Positions 1 to 12,719 of a DNA stretch of 64,000 nt are shown here, piece after piece (within the stretch, counting starts at the first letter, position 1; every line of letters starts with the position of its first letter). This DNA is from an uncultured Gammaproteobacteria bacterium (GTDB taxonomy: Bacteria > Pseudomonadota > Gammaproteobacteria > Pseudomonadales > Porticoccaceae). The notes below the pieces were generated by a model. The model searched no databases. It saw only the letters and a list, made by a program, of their open reading frames with translations, and was not told the origin of the DNA. Position numbers and translations under genes: made by a program. The stretch spans positions 1 to 64,000 of the forward strand of contig CAJXRS010000002.1 in NCBI GenBank assembly GCA_913060555.1. The letters run 5' to 3'.

Positions 1-423
1 ATGCGCCGCCTCAGGCCCAGCTCCGGTTTCTATGAAAATTTATGGGACAGCAGTGAGCTAACATTGAATATCTGGAAATATTCCTCGTTCAAACACGGAA
101 GATTTCCGCATGCCCCGCGTGAGCCTCGAAGCATACCCACAAGCTTCAAGGGACAGCTGCTCAACGAGAACCTTTGGTAGGCCAATCACTTGTGCACTCC
201 CTCGCTTTTTTCCACGCGCTCCGCCACGAGCCGGGCGCCGTGCAATTCCGGCAGATTTCCGTATGACCCGCGGCGCGGGCCGACGACTGGCAACCTACTG
301 TGCCCACCCGCGCGAGGCAATACGCCATCTGCGGTTTCAGGCAGCAGGAGCCCAGTGGTACGAACCGGCCCGGGCTGGTCTCGATGGGCTGGTTACCTGG
401 CCAAGCCGCTCAGGCAGCTTCGC

Positions 424-445
424 TGCATCGAAATATTTTGATGCA
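424..445. promoter_or_regulatory. Candidate operator of the adjacent ArsR/SahR-like regulator: TGCATCGAAATATTTTGATGCA
   Basis: 22-bp palindrome with a single mismatched pair (430/439), 29 bp upstream of the regulator ATG in front of a methyl-cycle operon. Confidence 0.7.
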
Positions 446-466
446 AGGGGCGGGTTGGTGTAGAGT
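438..466 (+). promoter_or_regulatory. Candidate sigma70 promoter (TTGATG - 17 bp - TAGAGT)
   Basis: -35-like TTGATG at 438-443 and -10-like TAGAGT at 461-466 with 17-bp spacing; the -35 lies inside the palindrome. Confidence 0.4.
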
Positions 467-473
467 CGCCGCC

Positions 474-1499
474 ATGACTGCCGTAGCCCATCGGCCGCCC
501 TCTGCGGGCGGCGCCGAGCTGACTGATCTGACCGCGCTGTGCAAGGCGCTGGGCGATCCGCTGCGCGCGCAGATCCTGCGCGTGCTGGCCGGCGATGCCT
601 ACAGTGTGGCGGAGCTGTGTCATGTGTTCGGCGTTCGTCAGCCGGCGCTCAGCCACCATCTCAAGCTGCTGGTGGGCACCGGGCTGGTGACGCCGCGGCG
701 CGAGGGCACCTTTGTGTTCTATCGCCGCGCGCCGCGGTTCGATGACAGCCTGGACGGGGTGCGCACCCTGCTGTGCCGCAATCTCGACGGGTATCCGCTG
801 GAGCCGGCGATCGCCCAACGGCTCGGGGAGGTCGAGCGGGACCGCGCCGAGCGCTCGCTGGCCTTCTTCCACCGCCACGCGGCGGAGTTCCGCGAGCACC
901 AGGATCTGATCGCCGCCTACCCGCAGTACGGCGATACGGTTGTCGAGCTGCTCGACGCGGTGCGTCGGCCGCAGGACCGAATCGCCCTGGAGGTGGGCCC
1001 GGGCGAGGGCGAGCTGCTGGCGGCGCTGGCGCCGCGCTTCGCGCGGGTGGTGGCGCTCGACAACTCCGAGGCCATGCTCGCCCGCGCACGGGACTTTGCC
1101 GACGCCAATCAGCTCGCCAACCTCGATTTCGTGCTCGGCGACACCGCCACCGGCATCGCCCGGGGGCTGCGCGCGCCCCTGGTCACCCTGAATATGGTGC
1201 TGCACCACAATGCCTCGCCGGCGCGCATGCTGGGCGATCTGGCGACCCTGCTCGAGCCCGGCGGCTCGCTGCTGGTCACCGAGCTGTGCGCCCATCACCA
1301 GGACTGGGCGCGGACGGCTTGTGGCGATCTGTGGCTGGGCTTCGAGCCCGAGCAGCTCGACGAATGGGCCGCCGCCGCCGGCCTCGCCGCCGGCGACGGG
1401 CAATTCCTGGCGCTGCGCAACGGTTTCCGGGTCCAGATCCGGCAGTTCATCCGCCTCGCCGTCGCGCCGGGCGATACCCAGACTTCCCTTCAACACTGA
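474..1499 (+). CDS. sahR: ArsR-family transcriptional regulator with C-terminal SAM-dependent methyltransferase domain (SahR-like)
   Basis: N-terminal wHTH ([17 protein letters not shown]...[23 protein letters not shown]), C-terminal methyltransferase motif ([28 protein letters not shown]); adjacent to metK-ahcY-metF. Confidence 0.8.
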   Translation: MTAVAHRPPSAGGAELTDLTALCKALGDPLRAQILRVLAGDAYSVAELCHVFGVRQPALSHHLKLLVGTGLVTPRREGTFVFYRRAPRFDDSLDGVRTLLCRNLDGYPLEPAIAQRLGEVERDRAERSLAFFHRHAAEFREHQDLIAAYPQYGDTVVELLDAVRRPQDRIALEVGPGEGELLAALAPRFARVVALDNSEAMLARARDFADANQLANLDFVLGDTATGIARGLRAPLVTLNMVLHHNASPARMLGDLATLLEPGGSLLVTELCAHHQDWARTACGDLWLGFEPEQLDEWAAAAGLAAGDGQFLALRNGFRVQIRQFIRLAVAPGDTQTSLQH

Positions 1500-1512
1500 G
1501 GATGCAGCCATC

Positions 1513-2736
1513 ATGAGCCAGTATTCCATCTTCACTTCGGAGTCGGTGTCCGAGGGTCACCCCGACAAGCTGGCCGACCAGATCTCCGACGCCATCCTGG
1601 ATGCGGCCCTAGCCCAGGACAAATATTCGCGGGTTGCCTGCGAGACCCTGGTGAAGACCGGCGTCGCCATCATCGCCGGCGAGATCGCCACCACCGCGGT
1701 GCTCGACTATGAGCAGATCATCCGCGACGTCATCCTCGAGGTCGGCTATGACTCCTCCGACGTCTACTTCGATGGCGCCACCTGCGGGGTGCTCAACCTG
1801 ATCGGCGCGCAATCGCCGGACATCGCCCAGGGGGTGGACCGCGCCAAGCCGGAGGATCAGGGTGCCGGCGATCAGGGCCTGATGTTCGGCTATGCGACGG
1901 ACGAGACCGACGCCCTGATGCCCGCACCCATCCTCTATGCCCATCGCCTGGTGGAGCGCCAGGCCGAGGCGCGCAAGTCCGGCCTGCTGCCCTGGCTGCG
2001 GCCGGACGCCAAGGCTCAGGTCACTTTCCGCTACGAGAATGGCCGGCCGGTGGCGGCGGATGCCATCGTGCTCTCCACCCAGCACGCGCCGGACGTCTCC
2101 GACCGTGATATCCACGACGGGGTGATGGAGCTGATCGTCCATCAGGTGATTCCCCGCGAGTGGCTGCACAGCGATACCCGCATTCACATCAACCCTACCG
2201 GCCGCTTCGAGATCGGCGGTCCCATGGGCGACTGCGGCCTGACCGGGCGCAAGATCATCGTCGACACCTACGGCGGCATGGCGCGCCATGGCGGCGGTGC
2301 CTTCTCGGGCAAGGATCCCTCCAAGGTGGATCGCTCGGCGGCCTATGTCGGGCGCTATGTCGCCAAGAACATCGTCGCCGCGGGGCTGGCCGAGCGCTGT
2401 GAGATTCAGATTTCCTACGCCATAGGCGTCGCCGAGCCGACCTCGATTTCGATCAACACCTTCGGCACCGGCAAGATCTCCGATGCGCGCCTGGTGGCCC
2501 TGGTGCGCGAGACTTTCGATCTGCGTCCCTACGGCCTCACCCGCGAGCTGGACCTGCTGCATCCGATCTATCAGCCCACCGCGGCCTACGGCCATTTCGG
2601 CCGTACCCCCTACGAGCGCGAGTATTGCTACGCGGTGCGCGAGGGCGGCCAGAAAGTCACCCGGACCCATCGCGCCGCTGCCTTCACCTGGGAGCGCACG
2701 GACCGCGTCGACGCGCTGCTCGCCGGCGCCAAGTAA
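1513..2736 (+). CDS. metK: S-adenosylmethionine synthetase
   Basis: [31 protein letters not shown]..., [19 protein letters not shown] motif. Confidence 0.97.
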   Translation: MSQYSIFTSESVSEGHPDKLADQISDAILDAALAQDKYSRVACETLVKTGVAIIAGEIATTAVLDYEQIIRDVILEVGYDSSDVYFDGATCGVLNLIGAQSPDIAQGVDRAKPEDQGAGDQGLMFGYATDETDALMPAPILYAHRLVERQAEARKSGLLPWLRPDAKAQVTFRYENGRPVAADAIVLSTQHAPDVSDRDIHDGVMELIVHQVIPREWLHSDTRIHINPTGRFEIGGPMGDCGLTGRKIIVDTYGGMARHGGGAFSGKDPSKVDRSAAYVGRYVAKNIVAAGLAERCEIQISYAIGVAEPTSISINTFGTGKISDARLVALVRETFDLRPYGLTRELDLLHPIYQPTAAYGHFGRTPYEREYCYAVREGGQKVTRTHRAAAFTWERTDRVDALLAGAK

Positions 2737-2752
2737 CGTCAGACGCACTGCC

Positions 2753-2770
2753 GGCGGGCCCGCGCCCGCC
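2753..2770. other. Intergenic hairpin between metK and ahcY
   Basis: GGCGGGC-CCGC-GCCCGCC perfect 7-bp stem; no T-tract. Confidence 0.4.
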
Positions 2771-2808
2771 AGCCATTCCCGCAAACATCGATGAGAGGGA
2801 AAGAGGAC

Positions 2809-4206
<1,398 letters not shown>

Positions 4207-4218
4207 GCAGCTTGAGAG

Positions 4219-5064
4219 ATGGCACGACGAATCCCGCTCAGTTTCGAGTTCTTTCCGCCCAAGACCGCGGAGGGCATGGCGCGCCTGCAACAGGTGCGCA
4301 GCGCCCTGGCGGCTTTCGATCCCGAGTTCTACTCGGTGACCTACGGCGCCGGCGGCTCCACCCGGGAGCCGACCCTGGCCGCGGTGCAGGCGCTCCACCG
4401 GGCCGGTTGCCCGGTGGCTCCGCACCTCTCCTGCAGCGGCGATGACACCGACGGCGTGCTCGATCTGATCGATCGCTACCGGGAGGCGGGCATCACCCGC
4501 CTGGTGGCGCTGCGCGGCGACCTGCCCTCGGGTGTCGGCGGCAGCGGGCAGCTGGTCCACGCCAACGAACTGGTGGCCTTGATCCGCCGCCACAGCGGCG
4601 ACCACTTCCGTATCCATGTGGCCGCCTACCCCGAGATTCATCCCGAGGCGCGCGGCTACGCCGAGGATATCCGCTGGCTGGGCGCGAAATTCGCCGCCGG
4701 TGCCGACACCGCCATCACCCAGTATTTCTATTCCGCCGACGCCTACTGCCATTTTCTCGACGCCTGCCGCGCCGCCGGCATCGACCGGCCCATCGTGCCC
4801 GGCATCATGCCGATCACCAATTACGAAAGCCTGAGGCGCTTTTCGGTACGCTGCGGCGCCGAGATCCCCCGCTGGCTGCAGTACCGGCTGGCGGACTTCG
4901 GCGACGACTCCGCGGGGCTGCACAGCTTCGGCACCGAAGTGGTGACGCGTCTGTGTGAGCGCTTGCTCGCCGCCGGCGCGCCGGGACTGCACTTCTACAC
5001 CCTCAACCAGGCGGGGGCGACCGCGGCCATTCTGCGCGCGCTGGGGCAGGCGGAATCCGCCTGA
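4219..5064 (+). CDS. metF: Methylenetetrahydrofolate reductase
   Basis: ISFEFFPPK-type start, SVTYGAGGSTRE, PGIMPITNYESLRRF. Confidence 0.95.
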   Translation: MARRIPLSFEFFPPKTAEGMARLQQVRSALAAFDPEFYSVTYGAGGSTREPTLAAVQALHRAGCPVAPHLSCSGDDTDGVLDLIDRYREAGITRLVALRGDLPSGVGGSGQLVHANELVALIRRHSGDHFRIHVAAYPEIHPEARGYAEDIRWLGAKFAAGADTAITQYFYSADAYCHFLDACRAAGIDRPIVPGIMPITNYESLRRFSVRCGAEIPRWLQYRLADFGDDSAGLHSFGTEVVTRLCERLLAAGAPGLHFYTLNQAGATAAILRALGQAESA

Positions 5065-5068
5065 AGCC

Positions 5069-5797
5069 ATGGCTGCGCCGCGCGTCTTTACCGATCAGGC
5101 GTTGGCCGACGGCGCCCGGATCGCCCTTGAGGCCGGGCCCAGCCATCACCTGCTGCGGGTGCTGCGACTGAAGGCCGGCGCCGAATTGCACGTCTTCAAC
5201 GGCCGCGGCGGCTGCCACACGGCCCGGCTCGCCGGCAGCGAGGGCGCCCGCGCCCGGGTCGAAGTGGGTGCCATCGACCGCGATGACCGCGAATCCCCGC
5301 TCGCGGTAACACTGGCGATCGGCATCTCCCGCGGCGAGCGCATGGACTGGATTGTGCAGAAATCCGTGGAACTCGGCGTCACCGCGATTCACCCCCTGAC
5401 AACCCAGCGCACCGAGGTACGGCTCAAGGGAGAGCGCAGCGCCAGGAAGCTCACCCACTGGCGCCAGATCGCCATCGCCGCCTGCGAGCAGAGCGGGCGT
5501 AACCGGATACCCGAGATCCACGCCCCGCAGCCCTTCCAGGCGATTCTCGACTCGCCTGCCGAACTTCGGCTGGTGCTCGCGCCCGGGGCCGCACAGTCGC
5601 TGGCGGGGCTGGCGGACGCGCCCCAGTCTCTCAGCCTGTTGATCGGCCCCGAGGGCGGCCTCGCCGCCGAGGAGATTGCCGCCGCCGAGGCGGCCGGCTT
5701 CCTGGCGGTGGGTCTCGGCCCCCGGGTGCTGCGCACCGAGACCGCGCCGCTGGCCGCGCTCGCGATCTGCCAGGCGCGCTGGGGAGACCTTCGCTGA
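5069..5797 (+). CDS. rsmE: 16S rRNA (uracil(1498)-N(3))-methyltransferase
   Basis: RsmE signatures: WIVQKSVELGVTAIHPL, IGPEGGLAAEEI, LGPRVLRTETAPLAAL. Confidence 0.93.
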   Translation: MAAPRVFTDQALADGARIALEAGPSHHLLRVLRLKAGAELHVFNGRGGCHTARLAGSEGARARVEVGAIDRDDRESPLAVTLAIGISRGERMDWIVQKSVELGVTAIHPLTTQRTEVRLKGERSARKLTHWRQIAIAACEQSGRNRIPEIHAPQPFQAILDSPAELRLVLAPGAAQSLAGLADAPQSLSLLIGPEGGLAAEEIAAAEAAGFLAVGLGPRVLRTETAPLAALAICQARWGDLR

Positions 5798-5798
5798 G

Positions 5799-5822
5799 CT
5801 AGTGGGCCGCGTGGCCCACTAG
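5799..5822. terminator. Candidate bidirectional terminator hairpin between convergent genes
   Basis: CTAGTGGGCC-GCGT-GGCCCACTAG, perfect 10-bp stem; contains the minus-strand gene's TAG stop. Confidence 0.6.
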
Positions 5823-7378
5823 TCGCTGGGAGCAGGGGCGTCCGATGCCCGCCAGATGACCCGATACAGATCGTGGCGGCGATCCTTGCGGTTGGTGACC
5901 GCGCCCTCGTGATGGAGGTGGGTGAGCCGGTCCAGGTCGAGATCGGCGATCAGCGCCATCTCGGTGTTGGGGGTGCTCTCGGCGATCACTGCGTCGTGGG
6001 GAAAGGCGAAGTCGGAGGGCGTGTACACCGCCGATTGGGCGTACTGCAGATCGACATTCTGCACCTGGGGCAGGTTGCCGACGCTGCCGCCGATCACCAC
6101 ATAGCATTCGTTCTCCACGGCACGCGCCTGGGCGCAGCGCTGCACCCGCAGGAAGGCGTTCTTGGTGTCCGTCCAGAAGGGCACGAAGAGGATGTCCATG
6201 CCCTGCTCGGCGAGCAGCCGGCCCAATTCGGGAAACTCGACGTCGTAGCAGATGAGGATGCCGACGCGCCCGGCATCGGTATCGAACACCTGCAGGCTGT
6301 CGCCGCCGGAGATCACCCAGTCGCGGCGCTCGTGGGGGGTGATGTGGAGCTTGGGCTGTACGGCGATGGTGCCGTCGCGGCGGCAGAGGTAGGCGTTGTT
6401 CTGCAGCTTGTCGCCGACCAGCGCGGGGATGCTGCCGGCGATCAGGTTGATGTTGTAGGACACCGCGAACTGCGCCATGGCCTCGATGCTGCGCTCGGCG
6501 AAGGTCGCCAGGAAGCGGATCGCCTCGTACTGGTTGCTCTGGTCGCCCATGCCCATGAGCGGTGCGTTGAAGAATTCCGGGAAGAGCACGAAGTCCGCCT
6601 TGTAATCGGCCACACAGTCGACGAAGAACTCGACCTGCCGCAGCCATTCCTCGAAGGATTGGCTGAGGCGCATCTGCCACTGCATGACCCCGACCCGCAC
6701 CACGCTCTTGCGGATATTGGCGATATCCACCTGCTCGGGCTCGTAGAGGATGTTGTTCCACTCCAGCAGGGTGGCATAGCCGCGGGAGCGCTCGTCGGCG
6801 GGCAGGTAAGCGCGCAGCAACCGCTTGACCTCGAAATCGTTGGCGAGCTGGAAGCTGAGAATGGGGTCGTGGATCTCGCGTTTGCGCACTGCGTCGATGT
6901 ACTGCGCCGGGGTGAGGCGCTCGGCGTTCTCGTGATAGTTGACGATGCGGCCGCCGGCGAGAATGGCGCGCAGGTTGAGGTTGCGGCACAGATCCTTGCG
7001 GGTATCGTACAGACGTCGCCCCAGCCGGAGCCCCCGGTAGTCGGGATCCACGAACACGTCCATGCCGTACAGGGCATCGCCGTCCGGGTCGTGGTGGATG
7101 CGGTCGCGCCGGGCCACCAGGTCCTCGTAGGTATGCTGGCGGCTGAAACGGTCGTAACTGCAGCGCACGCTGAGCGCCGCGCCCACCAGTCGGCCGTGGT
7201 CCTCGATGACGATCTGGCCTTCGGGAAAGTCCGCGATCAGCGCCCGAATCGAGTGCTCGGGCCAGGCGCCGCTGATGTCGGCGTACACCTCGTCCATCAA
7301 CTCCTCGAGCCGCGGATAGTCTTCCATGGTGAGGTTGCGGACTTTCAAATGCAGATCGACGGGACTGTCAGTGGTCAT
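5819..7378 (-). CDS. Bifunctional GNAT N-acetyltransferase / carbon-nitrogen hydrolase (nitrilase superfamily) fusion
   Basis: N-terminal GNAT region, C-terminal nitrilase fold (VLFPEFFNAPLMG; KLHITPHERRDW; ILICYDVEFPELGRLLA). Confidence 0.85.
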   Translation of the reverse strand: MTTDSPVDLHLKVRNLTMEDYPRLEELMDEVYADISGAWPEHSIRALIADFPEGQIVIEDHGRLVGAALSVRCSYDRFSRQHTYEDLVARRDRIHHDPDGDALYGMDVFVDPDYRGLRLGRRLYDTRKDLCRNLNLRAILAGGRIVNYHENAERLTPAQYIDAVRKREIHDPILSFQLANDFEVKRLLRAYLPADERSRGYATLLEWNNILYEPEQVDIANIRKSVVRVGVMQWQMRLSQSFEEWLRQVEFFVDCVADYKADFVLFPEFFNAPLMGMGDQSNQYEAIRFLATFAERSIEAMAQFAVSYNINLIAGSIPALVGDKLQNNAYLCRRDGTIAVQPKLHITPHERRDWVISGGDSLQVFDTDAGRVGILICYDVEFPELGRLLAEQGMDILFVPFWTDTKNAFLRVQRCAQARAVENECYVVIGGSVGNLPQVQNVDLQYAQSAVYTPSDFAFPHDAVIAESTPNTEMALIADLDLDRLTHLHHEGAVTNRKDRRHDLYRVIWRASDAPAPSD

Positions 7379-7429
7379 GGTTCGGCCAGTGGCGGATTGA
7401 AGTCGTTAAGGTAGCAGAGATCCTGGCGT

Positions 7430-7939
7430 TCAGGCGCGCCGCGACGTCGAGCCCCGCCGCAGACTCAGGGTGGCGAGCGCCACCACCGACTCGGCGAGCA
7501 GCGCCAGCAGCAGGCCGATGCCCAGACCCCAGGCGATGGCGGTCGGCTGCAGGGGTACCCGGTAGTTGTAACCCGCTGCCGTCTCGCGCAGCAGTTCCCG
7601 ATCGCCACCGGCGCCGACATGCCAGGCGCTTCGATACCAGGGCCCGGACAGCGCCGCCCGCTCGGCTTCGAGGTGTGCGACTCGCGCTGCCAGGGCGGCG
7701 ACACCGTCTCCGGTCTCGCCGATCACCGCATCCGGATTCGCCTGGTAATGCGCGATCAGGTCGGCCAGATCGTCATTGAAATGGCGCTCGGCAATGGCCG
7801 CGAAGGGCTCCAGGGCGCGGCGCGCCTCGGCCAGGTGAGCGCTCACCACGACCTCGTATTGCTGGATGAAGCCCGGTACCTGGACGCCGGCCAGCAGCCC
7901 GGCGGCAAAGCACAGCAGGCGCACATAGGCGCGCAGCAT
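7430..7939 (-). CDS. DUF2937 family membrane protein
   Basis: N-terminal and C-terminal hydrophobic segments, MLRAYVRLLCFAAGLLAGVQVPGFIQQYE; start set at CAT 7937-7939. Confidence 0.65.
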   Translation of the reverse strand: MLRAYVRLLCFAAGLLAGVQVPGFIQQYEVVVSAHLAEARRALEPFAAIAERHFNDDLADLIAHYQANPDAVIGETGDGVAALAARVAHLEAERAALSGPWYRSAWHVGAGGDRELLRETAAGYNYRVPLQPTAIAWGLGIGLLLALLAESVVALATLSLRRGSTSRRA

Positions 7940-7944
7940 CGCTG

Positions 7945-8778
7945 TCAGCGCTCCGCGAGTTCGGCGCGTATCTGGCGGATCATCGGCGCCGTCTGCGGAC
8001 GCACGCCCCGCCACAGGGCGAAGGCCTCGGCCGCCTGCTCGACGAGCATCCCCAGGCCATCGGCCAGCGCAGCGGCACCCTGGGTTTCCGCCCAGCGCAG
8101 AAAAGCCGTGGGCGCCGCGCCATACATCATGTCGTAGGCGGCGCCGCGATCGCCGAACACCCCCGCGGGCAGCGGCGGCACCGCACCGGAGAGGCTGGCG
8201 CTGGTGGCGTTGATGAGTAGATCGAAGCGTCCCTGGGTTGCCAGTTCGGGGTAGCCGCCGCCGCGGACCGCGCCCAGATCGGCGAATTCCCGCGCCAGGG
8301 CCACCGCCTTTTCAGCGGTGCGGTTGGCGATGTACAGCGAAGCCGGCCGTTGCTCCAGCAGCGGGCCGAGCGCACCGCGTGTGGCGCCGCCGGCGCCCAG
8401 CACCAGTACCCGGCGCCCGGCGATGGGCCAGCCCAGGTTGGCGGTGAGGTCCCGCACCAGGCCAACGCCATCGGTGTTGTCCCCGAGTACGCCGCCATCG
8501 GCCTCGACCGCCAGGGTGTTGACCGCACCGGCGCGGCGCGCCCGCTCGGTCAGGCGGCTGGCGAAGCGACAGGCATCGGCCTTGAAGGGCAGGGTGACAT
8601 TGCCACCGCGGCCGCCGCCGGCGAAGAAGGCTTCGGCCGCTGCCGCGAATTCCCCCAGCGGCACCAGCAGGCGGTCGTAGCTCATGTCCTGTCCGGTCTG
8701 CGCGGCAAAGGCGGCGTGCACCCTGGGCGAAGGGCTGTGCGCGACGGGGTTGCCGAACAGGACGTAGCGGTCAGTCAT
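7945..8778 (-). CDS. aroE: Shikimate dehydrogenase
   Basis: MTDRYVLFGNPVAHSPSPRVHAAFAAQT, NVTLPFK, GDNTDGVGLVRDL, GAGGATRGAL. Confidence 0.95.
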   Translation of the reverse strand: MTDRYVLFGNPVAHSPSPRVHAAFAAQTGQDMSYDRLLVPLGEFAAAAEAFFAGGGRGGNVTLPFKADACRFASRLTERARRAGAVNTLAVEADGGVLGDNTDGVGLVRDLTANLGWPIAGRRVLVLGAGGATRGALGPLLEQRPASLYIANRTAEKAVALAREFADLGAVRGGGYPELATQGRFDLLINATSASLSGAVPPLPAGVFGDRGAAYDMMYGAAPTAFLRWAETQGAAALADGLGMLVEQAAEAFALWRGVRPQTAPMIRQIRAELAER

Positions 8779-8843
8779 GGCACATTTTCGTGGAGAGCGG
8801 ACGCCGTATTCTAGCGGCTTCTGGGCCGGCGTCGGCGCACCGC

Positions 8844-10344
<1,501 letters not shown>

Positions 10345-10453
10345 ATACTCGGCCTCCGGCGAATCGCCTGCGGGACTGCAACGGGGGCGGAGAGGCTACC
10401 GAAAGCCCGGGTCGGGAACAAGCGCCCGGGGCCGGGCTGTGGCTGCCGGCGAA

Positions 10454-11539
10454 TCAGGGCAGGCGCTGGTAGGTGCCGCCGCGGTTCTCCACCCGGCCGG
10501 AGAGTTCCAGTTCGACCAGCACCCTGGTCAGTCGCGCGGCATCCAGCCCGGTACGCTCCACCAGGGTATCGACGGCCAGTGGGTCATATCCCATGGCATC
10601 GAGGACCCGCTCCGCCTCGGATCCGGCCGGCGGGCCGGCCGTGGCCGCCGCGGGCATCGCCTCGGCGCCTTTGAACGCCAACAGGCCGCCGAGTTGGGCG
10701 ACCAGGTCCGCGGTGGTCTCGGCCAGGGTCGCACCCTCGCGGATCAGCTGGTGGCAGCCGCGGGCCAAGGGGTTGTGGATCGAGCCCGGTACCGCGAATA
10801 CCTCGCGCCCCTGATCCAGGGCCTGGCGCGCGGTGATCAGCGAACCGCTGCGCAATGCCGCCTCGACCACCAGCACGCCCAGGCTGAGACCACTGATGAT
10901 CCGATTGCGGCGGGGGAAATTGCCCGCCCGCGGCGGCGTCCCGGGTGGGAACTCGGTCACCAGGGCGCCACCGCCGGCGAGGATCTCCGCGCACAGGTCT
11001 GCATGCTGGCGCGGATAGACGCGGTCGATGCCCGTGCCCATTACCGCCAGGGTGCGGCCCGCGGCGAGCGTGCCGCGATGCGCCGCGGCGTCGATGCCCA
11101 GGGCCAGGCCGCTGACGACGGCAAAGCCGCCTGCCGCGAGCCCGGCCGCGAAGCGCCGCGCGGTGTCCAGCCCGGCGCCGCTGGCGTGGCGGCTGCCTAC
11201 CACCGCGACTGCCGGCAGAGCGAGGGTCAGCGGATCGCCGCGGCCGTAGAGCAGCGGCGGCGGCGAGGCGATCTCGCGCAGCAGGGCGGGGTAATCGGGA
11301 TCGGACAGCGCAAGCAGGAACACCTCGGGGGCGGTGAGTACTGCCGGTAGCGGATCCCGAGCGGCGCTGCGGCACTTGCGCAGGGCGGATCGCAGGGGAT
11401 CGGGCGCCGTCGCCAGAGGTTCGCTAAACGCTGCCTCGAAGCTGCCGAACGCGCGACACAGCGCCAGGGCGGCAGCCGGCCCCAGGCCGCGCCAGGTGAT
11501 CAGTTGGTGGGCGCACAGCGCCTCGCGGGTTGCTCGCAT
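10454..11539 (-). CDS. dprA: DNA processing protein DprA
   Basis: VAVVGSRHASGAGLDTARRFAAGLAAGGFAVVSGLALGIDAAAHRGTL, FPRRNRIISGLSLGVLVVEAA. Confidence 0.95.
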   Translation of the reverse strand: MRATREALCAHQLITWRGLGPAAALALCRAFGSFEAAFSEPLATAPDPLRSALRKCRSAARDPLPAVLTAPEVFLLALSDPDYPALLREIASPPPLLYGRGDPLTLALPAVAVVGSRHASGAGLDTARRFAAGLAAGGFAVVSGLALGIDAAAHRGTLAAGRTLAVMGTGIDRVYPRQHADLCAEILAGGGALVTEFPPGTPPRAGNFPRRNRIISGLSLGVLVVEAALRSGSLITARQALDQGREVFAVPGSIHNPLARGCHQLIREGATLAETTADLVAQLGGLLAFKGAEAMPAAATAGPPAGSEAERVLDAMGYDPLAVDTLVERTGLDAARLTRVLVELELSGRVENRGGTYQRLP

Positions 11540-11575
11540 CGGCTCGATCCCTGAGCCAGAAAATCCGGGGGGCGC

Positions 11576-12598
11576 TCAGGGTTCGCGGACCAGGTCACCG
11601 ACATTGAGCGGGCGGGTGGCATTCATTACCAGGCCGAAGCTCATCTGCTCGAAGGTACGAAACACCATCAGCAGCCCGGCGCGCTCGGGGGGCAAGGTGA
11701 CGATATCTTCGGAAATCCGGTCGCGGACGGTTTCTCCTGCCTTGTAAATGGCGAAGGTATCGCCGATCTCCAGGCCATCTTCCTCGCCGCGGTTGATCGC
11801 CACCACGTCGAGGTGACCCACATTGTCGATACCGCCCTCGACCGCCATGATCACGCCTTCCGCTCCGCTGGGCGGTGCACTGGGGTAGAAGACGGTTTCG
11901 ATCTTGCGGTCCTCGACCGGCAGGATACGGTCGCCGATACGGATTTCCTCGACGCTGCGGGTCGCCGCCAGTGTGAGGATCTCGCCGTCCACGGCCTTGA
12001 GCTTGCCGGAACCGATGTCCTGGGCGCGGACACCGAGGATTTCCCCGGTTTCCGGATCCACATAGTTGCCGCCGTTACGGTAAACCCCCCAGAAGGTTTG
12101 CTCAGCGGGGATTTCACCGCGCACATAGAAGTCGTCGCCGACACCGACGATGATGCTCTTCTCCTGGCCGGCGACCACATAGGGTGCGGCCTCCAGCTCG
12201 CCCGGTGCGACCACCCGGGTTCTGGACAGGAAGGTGTCGATGACATCGAGCGGCAACGCCGGAATGGCCTCTCCATGGGGCACTGCCTTGATTTCCGGGC
12301 TCAGCTTGACGTCACGGCCGCGGTTCAGGCTGAGGCGCGGCTGGCCGTCGACATAGATCAGACTGATCTCGTCGCCCGGATAGATCAGGTGCGGGTTGGC
12401 GATCTGCGGATTGACGTGCCAGATCTCCGGCCAGCGCCAGGGTTTGCTCAAAAAGAAGGCGGCGATATCCCACAGGGTGTCGCCTTTCTTGACCACATAG
12501 CGATCGGGGATGCCTTCGTTGAAGGTGTCTCTGCCCTGAGCAAAGGCCAGGGTCGCGACCAACCAGAGCCCCGCGACTACCAGCAGTATTCTTTTCAT
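11576..12598 (-). CDS. LysM peptidoglycan-binding domain protein
   Basis: Signal peptide, LysM (YVVKKGDTLWDIAAFFLSKPWRWPEIWHVNPQIANPHLIYPGDEI); dprA-adjacent, divergent from def. Confidence 0.9.
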   Translation of the reverse strand: MKRILLVVAGLWLVATLAFAQGRDTFNEGIPDRYVVKKGDTLWDIAAFFLSKPWRWPEIWHVNPQIANPHLIYPGDEISLIYVDGQPRLSLNRGRDVKLSPEIKAVPHGEAIPALPLDVIDTFLSRTRVVAPGELEAAPYVVAGQEKSIIVGVGDDFYVRGEIPAEQTFWGVYRNGGNYVDPETGEILGVRAQDIGSGKLKAVDGEILTLAATRSVEEIRIGDRILPVEDRKIETVFYPSAPPSGAEGVIMAVEGGIDNVGHLDVVAINRGEEDGLEIGDTFAIYKAGETVRDRISEDIVTLPPERAGLLMVFRTFEQMSFGLVMNATRPLNVGDLVREP

Positions 12599-12719
12599 CG
12601 CGCTCTTCCCTTGTGCAGTTTCCCGGTAATGTATACTGGCATCCGGACTCGGCCCGAACGAGCTTGTTGGGATCTTAGCAGTCGATTAACGCACTTTACT
12701 AGAAAGCTGTCACAAGTTT

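Noticed and set aside
1-180. Short open frame from the window edge (MRRLRPSSGFYENLWDSS...) and the GAATAT/ATATTC inverted repeat at 66-83
   Set aside because: No family recognised and the region is cut by the window edge; could be promoter DNA of a neighbouring gene
300-473. N-terminal extension of the SahR-like ORF
   Set aside because: Runs through the palindromic operator and promoter; homology-like sequence begins after ATG 474
2737-2808. SAH riboswitch upstream of ahcY
   Set aside because: Only a simple 7-bp GC hairpin is visible; the conserved SAH-riboswitch core was not recognised by eye
5873-7414. 513-aa plus-strand ORF
   Set aside because: Antisense of the GNAT-nitrilase CDS, no recognisable family motif
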